A stretch of 64,000 nt of DNA. It comes from Asterias amurensis. Lineage: Eukaryota > Echinodermata > Asteroidea > Forcipulatida > Asteriidae. The notes under the pieces are model-generated. The model was given only the letters and a program-made list of their open reading frames with translations. It made no database searches and had not been told where the DNA came from. Location: positions 8,127,761 through 8,191,760 of the forward strand of contig NC_092656.1 in NCBI RefSeq assembly GCF_032118995.1. Reading direction: 5' to 3'. A program made the position numbers and the translations under genes. Shown piece by piece: positions 58,201 to 64,000 of this stretch; the first letter of the stretch is position 1; each line of letters starts with the position of its first letter.

Positions 58201-61200
58201 ATTCCCTGCAAAACAGTTTAATTAGATTGGGACTGCAAATAATAAATGCCATGGTGGTTATTGTCTTCTTATAGTCTCTTGACACTGTGGACAATGGGGC
58301 ATTGTTCTCCACCATGAAGGGCTGTGCACTGAATGTTGTGGAGGTTCTTCGCTACTTTGGAGGTTGGGCTGACAAGATACACGGCAAGACCATTCCAATA
58401 AGTAAGTCCCTGACGTTTTTTTTTTTTTTTTTTTAAGTGTGATTTACTGTTAAACCAATGAGTGATAAGCACTGTATGTGTACTCTGTTTGATGACCGAT
58501 TGAGCTCAAATTTTCACAGGTTTGTTATTTTATGCATATATGTTGAGATACACCAACTGTGAAGGCTAGTCTTTGACAATTACCAATAGTGTCCACCATC
58601 TTTAAGGACTGAATCCGCAGCAGTGAAGTTAATAACAAGAATTTCCCTTGATCCACTAAGTGAAAGTAATAGTCCCTGTCGATTTCCTAACCCCCCCCCC
58701 CCCAGTGGTACATAATAAGCAAGACAGTTCTTTTCAGAACTAAGCAGACTACTGAATTCCCAAATCTACGCTGCAGAAGTAGAATCAATAGAGACAGGTG
58801 CTCAAAGAGCAAATCTATAATTATATACTATAATTATAAAGTAGACGGCCTACATGTGTTACCCAGGCGTGATGTTAGGTCTTTGGAAAAAAATACAATT
58901 ATGTAGATTACAGGGATCAAAAGGCTTTTCAGGTTATTTTAAAAAAAACACCTGATCTTTCCAAGGGCAACCAAATCGGAAATGAGACTGAAGTACATGT
59001 AGGGAGAATATCATGCCTGGTGTTAAAGGAACACGTTGCCTTGGATTGGTCGAGTTGGTCTTTGAAAGGCGTTTTGTAACCGCTTGTCATAAAATGCTTA
59101 TGATTAGAAAGATATTTAAAAAGTAGAATATAATGATCCACACAAGTATGACTTGAAATTGCGTGGTTTTCCTTTAACCTATTCGACTAACATGGTCAGC
59201 TATTTATGATGGCCGAACGTGTTAGTTCGCAAAGTAAAAGGAAAACCACGCAATTTCAAGGAAAATTTGTGTGGATTATTATATTCTACTTTTAAAATAT
59301 CTGTCTATTGGAAACAAATCAAGAGATATTTCAGCTCGTGAATCTTTACAGAAAATGTTGAATTTTATCACACTTTTTTTTACACGGTTGAATGATTTAC
59401 CATAATTTGACTAACATAGGCCGACCATGCTAACCGATGCACTTTTTTATCAACAATAAAAAAGGTCTATATTTAAAGCAGAATGTACATTAATTAATTT
59501 CTGTTTGATAATGTTTTGGGTAATAGAGGGTGACTTCTTTTGCTACACTCGCCATGAGCCAGTGGGTGTTTGTGGAGCAATCATCCCATGGAACTTCCCG
59601 AATGAGATGATGGGTTGGAAGCTTGGCCCCGCCCTATGCTGTGGGAACACCCTGGTGATCAAACCGGCCGAGCAGACGCCACTCAGCGCTATCTACATGT
59701 GCTCACTCATCAAAGAGGTCAGGAGGATTTAAAAACTCATCTTTTATTTATTTCTCATTTATTTGTTTCTCATTTAGAGGCCCTGGACACCGTTGGTAAT
59801 TGCTCATTGTTGGCATAAAACTTACTTGGTAACCGTATGAGCAATGGAGAGCTGTTGATAAAAGTATAAAACCATTGTTAGAAACAGCTCCCTCTGAAGT
59901 AATGAAGTTTTTTTGAGAATATTAAAAGACTTCAGGCCTAAAACCTTTTTTAGGCATCCAAAATCCTAAACAAGGTTGAGTCAAAATTTTCACTGATTTG
60001 TTTTATGTTGGGATACCAAGTGAGAATACTGGTCTTTGACAATTACAGAATGAATCCAGTGCCTTTCAGATGGAACTTTTCACACCTAACTCGAGCAGTA
60101 TGAAAAGCAGTAATTGTCAAGCAGACACCGGAACATACATGACATAAAGTTCTCACCCAATTATGTAATAACCAATCACAAGTCTGCCTTTGCTTAACCA
60201 AAGATCTGATTAACCAATCAAGAGTATGGGAAGCTAATAAGCCCAGGGCCCAATTTCATAGAGCTGCTCAAGCACAAAAAATCGCAAAGCACAACAAAAT
60301 TATGGTTACCAGCCAAAATTACATTTGACATGTACACGTACGATTTGTGACTGGTATCCTGCTCATTCATGCTTATAGCAGAATGACGCCCTTGGCAACA
60401 GTCGTGGTAGCTGCTGATTCTGATACATGAATACTGATCATTTGTCTAGCCCTTTGATATACCAACCAAATGAAGTTGTGTATTTGTATCCTTTTATGTG
60501 TAGGCCGGTTTCCCCCCTGGCGTTGTGAACTTGATACCTGGCTTTGGTTCAACAGCGGGTGCTGCCATTTCAGAGCACATGGATGTGGACCATGTCGCCT
60601 TCACAGGCTCAACTGAGGTACTTAATCTTTCGTTATTAGGTAATTCTGGTAATGAACTGAGGTACTTTATCTTTCGTTATTAGGTAATTCTGGTAATGAA
60701 CTGAGGTACTTTATCTTTCGTTATTAGGTAATTCTGGTAATGAACTGAGGTACTTTATCTTTCGTTATTAGGTAATTCTGGTAATGAGCTGAGGTACTTT
60801 ATCTTTCGTTATTAGGTAATTCTGGTAATGAGCTGAGGTACTTTATCTTTCGTTATTAGGTAATTCTGGTAATGAACTGAGGTACTTTATCTTTCGTTAT
60901 TAGGTAATTCTGGTAATGAACTGAGGTACTTTATCTTTCGTTATTAGGTAATTCTGGTAATGAAACCAAGGATGCCTCAAGTGATATATACACCAATTTC
61001 GGACAGGCGCACCAAATAGATTTTAATAATAATGATATTATGGAAGTCTTATATAGCACATGTATCTACCAACAAGGTATTCAAGGTGCTTAGTATTTAC
61101 ATTTATGCAGAAAGATGGGTTAGTGGAAGTTATGAATTTTTAGACCCATTTATGTATTACCTTATAAGGGTTTACAAGGTGCTACGGTGCAATTAGCAAC

Positions 61201-63466
61201 CACAGCCAGGAACATCGGGGCGAACCCCTTCTCTTTTTCGATAAGTGCACTGGGTTCTTTTACATGCGTTACACAACACATGGGACCAATGGCTTTACGT
61301 CCCTTCCAAAGGACGAAGCAATGGTTAAATGTCTTGCTTTAAACATTACAAGGACACAAGTGTCACGACTGGGGGATTTGCACCAACACTCTGCTGATCA
61401 GAAACACCACAGTTTGAGTTCGGTGCTCTAAACCGCTTGTCCACGACACTTCCATGATTAGGAGCAACTCTACATTAGGTTGACCCATATAAATTTTGGT
61501 GTCAGACAAGCGAACCTACAGTGTAAGATAACAGTTACATGAGCCATCATGTCAAGATCGGCGTCTGAAACCAAGACTAGAGTCATTACGAAACAACTGC
61601 AACAGTCAATCTTTTTACTTTGACTTTTGAATTTTCAGGGTCAAATTGGCAAAATAATTTACTGTGCATTAAAGTAGGTTTCCGACAAAAAACCATGGAT
61701 AATACTTCTTAAAAGCTTCAGGTTTGATCTTCTAATATTTACAGATTGGAAGGCTTATCCAACAGGCATCTGGGAAAAGTAACCTGAAACGTGTGAGCTT
61801 GGAGATGGGTGGCAAGAGTCCTAACATCATCTTTGCTGATGCTGATTGTAAGAAGTTCATGAATACTTTTTGTACGACACAAAACACATACGTCCACAGA
61901 TTTACATTAAACTTACACAGTTTAAAAGTAAAGATGGTCGAAAGCTCCCTTTAAAAGATTACATGCGGAGGTGCTGTTATGTTAGTTTATGAGAAATTAG
62001 TTAGAAAAACAATCCCTTCACAAAAGTACAGCAGTACAGCAGCTCTGTGATTTTCACAAAATAACAGATCTGTGAAAATTTGGTCTTCGAAGTTGAATTA
62101 GGACCGAAAAAACACCCTTGTCGCACACACTTGTTTGCTTTCAGGTGCTTGATTTCGAGAACTCAAAATCTAATTCTGAGGTCTCAAAATCAAATTCATA
62201 GAAAATTACAACTTTCTCGAAAACAACAAGTACAGGTACGTTGTTTCAGAGGGAGCCGTTTCTCACAATGTTTATACTATGAACAACTCTCCGTTACACG
62301 TAACCAAGTAAGGTTTTATGCCAATAATTATTTTTTAGTAAATACCAATAGTGTCCACTGCCTTTAAGAGCAAGGCCTGCTTGGTGGTATCTCTTAAAAC
62401 AAATATATTATTGTATTATTCGCAGTGGACGCTGCTGTAGAGGAGAGCCACGAGGCAATCTTCTTCAACATGGGGGAGTGCTGTTCAGCGGGGTCTCGTA
62501 CCTTTGTACAGGAGGAGATCTACGATGAGTTTGTGAAGAGGAGTGTAGAGCGAGCAAAGAGGCGCGTCGTTGGTAACCCGTTCGATTCCAAGACAGAGTC
62601 CGGGCCACAGGTTTGATAATTTAAAATGTATTATTATAATGACTTATTATTAAAAAAAACTGTTGAATGAAGCAAATTGGCTGAATTACAAAATAGTTTA
62701 GATCAATCATGATTATTCTAAAGGTTTTTGGAAACATTCGTTTGTTTTAAACCTATAATTCAGATACTATAAAACATAAAGGTGGTTCTGTTTTTTAGAT
62801 ATCAGCGAAAATCTGGAGCAGTTATCAGGTTATGCCTACGCAGGAAGAACAATCTGTAATTGGACTACACAATCTGAGAAACTTGTCCGTGGTTCTCAAG
62901 ATGCTTTACTATCCAAAGCTGTGGTACTTCTAATGGGTTGCATGGTTGGCTCATGCAAAAAAGCGCTCGCCTCTCACCAAGGTGACCCTGGTTCGATACC
63001 TGGCCAGGGCTATATGTGAGTTGAGTTGTGCATTGGTTCTCTGCAGTGCCACTTTCGATCTCTGGCTGTGCTTAATGTTCATAATTGGTTAATGTGGCTG
63101 GCTGCCAAAGGCGCCCTTGCATGCATGCTTCTCAAACACGTTGTAGCTGCGCCCTTCGCATTTCAGCTCTTGGCTGTGAATAAGGATGATTAGCCTCCCA
63201 AATTATTATGATTATTATTCTAACTGAATAAAGTTTTATTGCCAATAATTTAAAGAGTGATTACTAAACATATACCTTCCCTTTAAACAAACTGATTTTA
63301 GATTGACAAGGCCCAGCTGGATAAGATCCTTGGGTATGTTGAGATCGGCAAGAAGGAAGGCGCCAAACTAGAGTGTGGTGGAAAAGCCCTCGGTGGTAAC
63401 GGTTATTTCATGGAGTCCACTGTTTTCTCTAATGTCACCAATGAAATGAGAGTTGCTCAAGAAGAG
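49221..63466 (+). CDS. ALDH1A: cytosolic aldehyde dehydrogenase, ALDH1/2 class (3' partial)
   Basis: Visible exons: 49221-49250, 51227-51331, 55877-56017, 58275-58401, 59527-59717, 60504-60617, 61745-61847, 62426-62610, 63302-63466; 387 residues of about 490-500, ending at QEE before a GT donor, so the rest lies beyond the window. ALDH1/2 enzymes oxidise aldehydes (ALDH1A: retinaldehyde) with NAD+. Exon 1 encodes only [10 protein letters not shown] with context AAGTATGG; there is no mitochondrial presequence, so it is likely cytosolic. Key residues by alignment: Asn157 (PWNFP), Lys180 (KPAEQTP), FTGSTE, Glu256 (LEMGGKS), catalytic Cys290 (GECC). The usual NQGQCC here reads NMGECC. INNEF.NSVSGK and the lack of a presequence favour ALDH1A, while [11 protein letters not shown] resembles ALDH2, so it may be an early-branching ALDH1/2 paralogue. 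Intron 6 starts in an eight-copy 44-bp repeat. Confidence 0.93.
49260..50220. other. ALDH intron 1, AT-rich
   Basis: No exon or repeat end recognised between the first ALDH exon and the MITE remains at 50275. Confidence 0.35.
50275..50818 (-). mobile_element. TTAA-ended MITE copy 15, with insertions
   Basis: AGACCAGTCTTCTCACTTGT, AAGAAAAAACACCCTTGTCA and GAGTAATTACAT are in family order; an insertion at about 50395-50460 and a palindromic TAGAGC/GCTCTA insertion at 50690-50775 disrupt it. Confidence 0.6.
51340..52335. other. ALDH intron 2, first part
   Basis: AT-rich with no exon recognised. Confidence 0.3.
52340..52585 (-). mobile_element. SINE with TATATAGCGC tail
   Basis: TTCTTATATAGCGCTCAGG at left and a tRNA-like region at right whose reverse complement gives GGCCGTGTGGCAGAGTGGAT (box A-like) and GGGTTTGAATCC (box B-like). 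Confidence 0.7.
53440..53464. repeat. C-run and CAC tract
   Basis: Fifteen or so C followed by ACCACCACCA. Confidence 0.8.
53699..53735 (-). mobile_element. terminal fragment of the stem-loop/ribozyme-like element
   Basis: TTTGCGGTAACACCATGTGT and a trailing GTATCTACTTG are the inverse of 11845-11885. Only the end is present. Confidence 0.5.
53973..54192. repeat. 109-bp tandem duplication
   Basis: Two nearly identical copies, 53973-54081 and 54082-54192, starting ATACTACACATGTATGTCTA; the second has a 2-base insertion (GGTGAAGACAC). Confidence 0.9.
54283..54563. mobile_element. 281-bp hAT-like MITE with target duplication
   Basis: Inverted ends AGGGGTCGAAATT and AATTTCGACCCCT, flanked by GATGGCC on both sides (54276-54282 and 54564-54570). 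Inside are repeated GCCCGGCTA / TAGCCCG motifs. A second copy is at 56037-56305. Confidence 0.85.
56037..56305. mobile_element. hAT-like MITE, second copy
   Basis: Left end CAGGGGTCAAAATT and body match 54283-54563 (TTTTCGGGCTACCAAAATCT, TAGCCCTGTTGACTACCATG); the right end has decayed. It begins 20 bases after ALDH exon 3. Confidence 0.75.
56650..56995 (+). pseudogene. non-LTR retrotransposon reverse-transcriptase tail, duplicated and broken
   Basis: One frame reads [19 protein letters not shown] then a stop; about 125 bases later a second reads [20 protein letters not shown]. CxCGxxxQTxxHI..C is the conserved C-terminal motif of many jockey/RTE-type polyproteins. Both copies are short and interrupted, so this is a dead fragment in ALDH intron 3. 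Confidence 0.6.
57365..57475. repeat. inverted repeat around TGCACGAGTC
   Basis: TTGCACGAGTC at 57402-57412 faces GACGAGTGCAATATAT, with outer arms AATATTGGAT / ATCCAGTATT. Probably a short foldback element. Confidence 0.55.
58484..58606 (+). mobile_element. TTAA-ended MITE copy 16, right end only
   Basis: TGATGACCGATTGAGCTCAA, TTTTATGCATATATGTTGAG and AGTGTCCACCATCTTTAA in family order, in ALDH intron 4. Confidence 0.75.
59023..59307 (+). mobile_element. foldback MITE, shortened copy
   Basis: Starts TTAAAGGAACACGTTGCC; centre near 59208 with a shortened loop; the right arm ends near TTCTACTTTTAAAATATCTG. Located in ALDH intron 4. Confidence 0.85.
59775..60068 (+). mobile_element. TTAA-ended MITE copy 17
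   Basis: Ends AGAGGCCCTGGACACCGTTG and GAATCCAGTGCCTTTCAG; located in ALDH intron 5. Confidence 0.75.
60610..60962 (+). repeat. 44-bp minisatellite starting at the ALDH exon 6 splice donor
   Basis: Eight tandem copies of a 44-bp unit containing ACTGAGGTACTTTATCTTTC. The first copy spans the true exon end (ACTGAG at 60612-60617) and its GTACTT donor, so each later copy repeats the same GAG|GTACTT junction inside the intron. Confidence 0.9.
61030..61450 (-). mobile_element. tRNA-derived SINE, long form
   Basis: Left tail TCTTATATAGCACATG and right head whose reverse complement gives GTGGACAAGCGGTTTAGAGC (box A-like) and a weak box B, then GTGACACTTGTGTCCTTG. The body matches 14910-15205. Located in ALDH intron 6. 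Confidence 0.75.
62040..62367 (-). mobile_element. TTAA-ended MITE copy 18
   Basis: AAATAACAGATCTGTGAAAA, TCTCGAAAACAAC, GAGGGAGCCGTTTCTCACAA and AATAGTGTCCACTGCCTTTA in family order; ends 59 bases before ALDH exon 8. Confidence 0.75.
62930..63200 (+). mobile_element. tRNA-derived SINE
   Basis: A head with CTCACCAAGGTGACCC and a consensus box B GGTTCGATACC at 62990-63000 is followed by GTGAGTTGAGTTGTGCATTG. Typical of a tRNA-SINE; box A has decayed. Located in ALDH intron 8. Confidence 0.75.
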
Positions 63467-63924
63467 GTACGACAGGATAAATGTTGTCATTTGTTTACCC
63501 TTAGGGGCTGTTCACAATTGTCAGCATTTTCACAAGCGTTCATAAACTGTACACTGTTTTAATACGCCATCCCTCCCCCCTAAAAGTTGACAAAGAAAAT
63601 TGTTTTTCACACTATTCTACATCTATGAGATTCTCGAATGTGAATTAGCATACAAACCCAGTTCATTATGAGCACAGCTGACAAAAGAAAATATATTATA
63701 AACACACTGCACATGTTAAACAGATATATAATGCCAAAATGTCCAGCGAACCAGATACAGCTTATCAGACTTTATAAAAGATAACTAAAATTTCGTTATG
63801 CATATCACCAAGACTTGGTAAGACCATGTGAGACACAATAAACCAAGCAACCTACAACAATACAACTACAGTGTCAAGCTTATGAGACATTACACGAGGC
63901 CTGGATGGGTGGTCATTTCTTATA

Positions 63925-64000
63925 CTATAAAGCCTGGTTCATACTTCCTGCGAATGCGAAGCGAATGTTGACGTCACAAATTCGCAGCAAATAAATTCGC
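63925..64000 (+). repeat. GCGAATG repeat, cut by the window edge
   Basis: CTGGTTCATACTTCCTGCGA followed by ATGCGAAGCGAATG and TGACGTCA at 63969-63976; same family as 34030-34195. Confidence 0.6.

Noticed and set aside
60610..60962. Regular repeats resembling a CRISPR array
   Set aside because: The 44-bp units are directly tandem with no spacers and sit in an animal intron; this is a minisatellite.
63302..63466. End of the ALDH gene at 63466
   Set aside because: The exon ends in a GT donor at QEE, where the family continues for roughly 100 residues; the gene is cut by the window, not truncated.

Overview
The window is metazoan nuclear DNA, most likely from an echinoderm and probably a sea star (an inference from gene sequences resembling deuterostome families and from the repeat load; no marker settles the species). 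Genes are split into small exons with GT-AG introns, and introns and spacers are packed with MITE-like inverted repeats, tRNA-derived SINEs and simple repeats. Exon joins below were worked out by eye from reading phase, splice signals and family alignment; there is no transcript evidence.

Four protein genes are supported. (1) 6088-9583, plus: TRMO, the tRNA N6-methyltransferase acting on t6A37, four coding exons, about 444 residues. (2) 11229-30880, minus: a secreted multidomain protein of about 718 residues in twelve exons: signal peptide, Frizzled cysteine-rich domain, Ig, five LDL-receptor class A repeats, a second Frizzled domain, a second Ig. I know no family with this layout, and it is the most interesting gene here. 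Four LDLa exons are recent tandem copies that carry their introns. (3) 35043-45061, plus: an SLC24-type K+-dependent Na+/Ca2+ exchanger closest to NCKX5, nine exons, about 557 residues, with Glu at the position where NCKX2 has its K+-determining Asp575. (4) 49221 to beyond the right edge, plus: a cytosolic ALDH1/2-class aldehyde dehydrogenase, nine exons visible (387 residues), 3' end missing.

Layout: 1-6000 is gene-free and holds a 30-bp minisatellite and a decayed element of about 3.5 kb with inverted ends and eight scattered copies of a 15-mer. 6-9.6 kb is TRMO. 11-31 kb is the Frizzled/Ig/LDLa gene, whose first intron is about 7 kb. 31-35 kb is a divergent spacer between gene 2 and gene 3. 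35-45 kb is the exchanger. 45-49 kb is a spacer with nested inverted-repeat elements. 49-64 kb is the aldehyde dehydrogenase.

The genes do not look like one pathway; they are neighbours in an ordinary animal genome. The repeat landscape is the second point of interest: at least 18 copies of a MITE with TTAA-type ends, six copies of a foldback element able to form a hairpin nearly 400 nt long, and two copies of an element that on the minus strand carries a near-canonical histone-mRNA 3' stem-loop beside a ribozyme-like motif.
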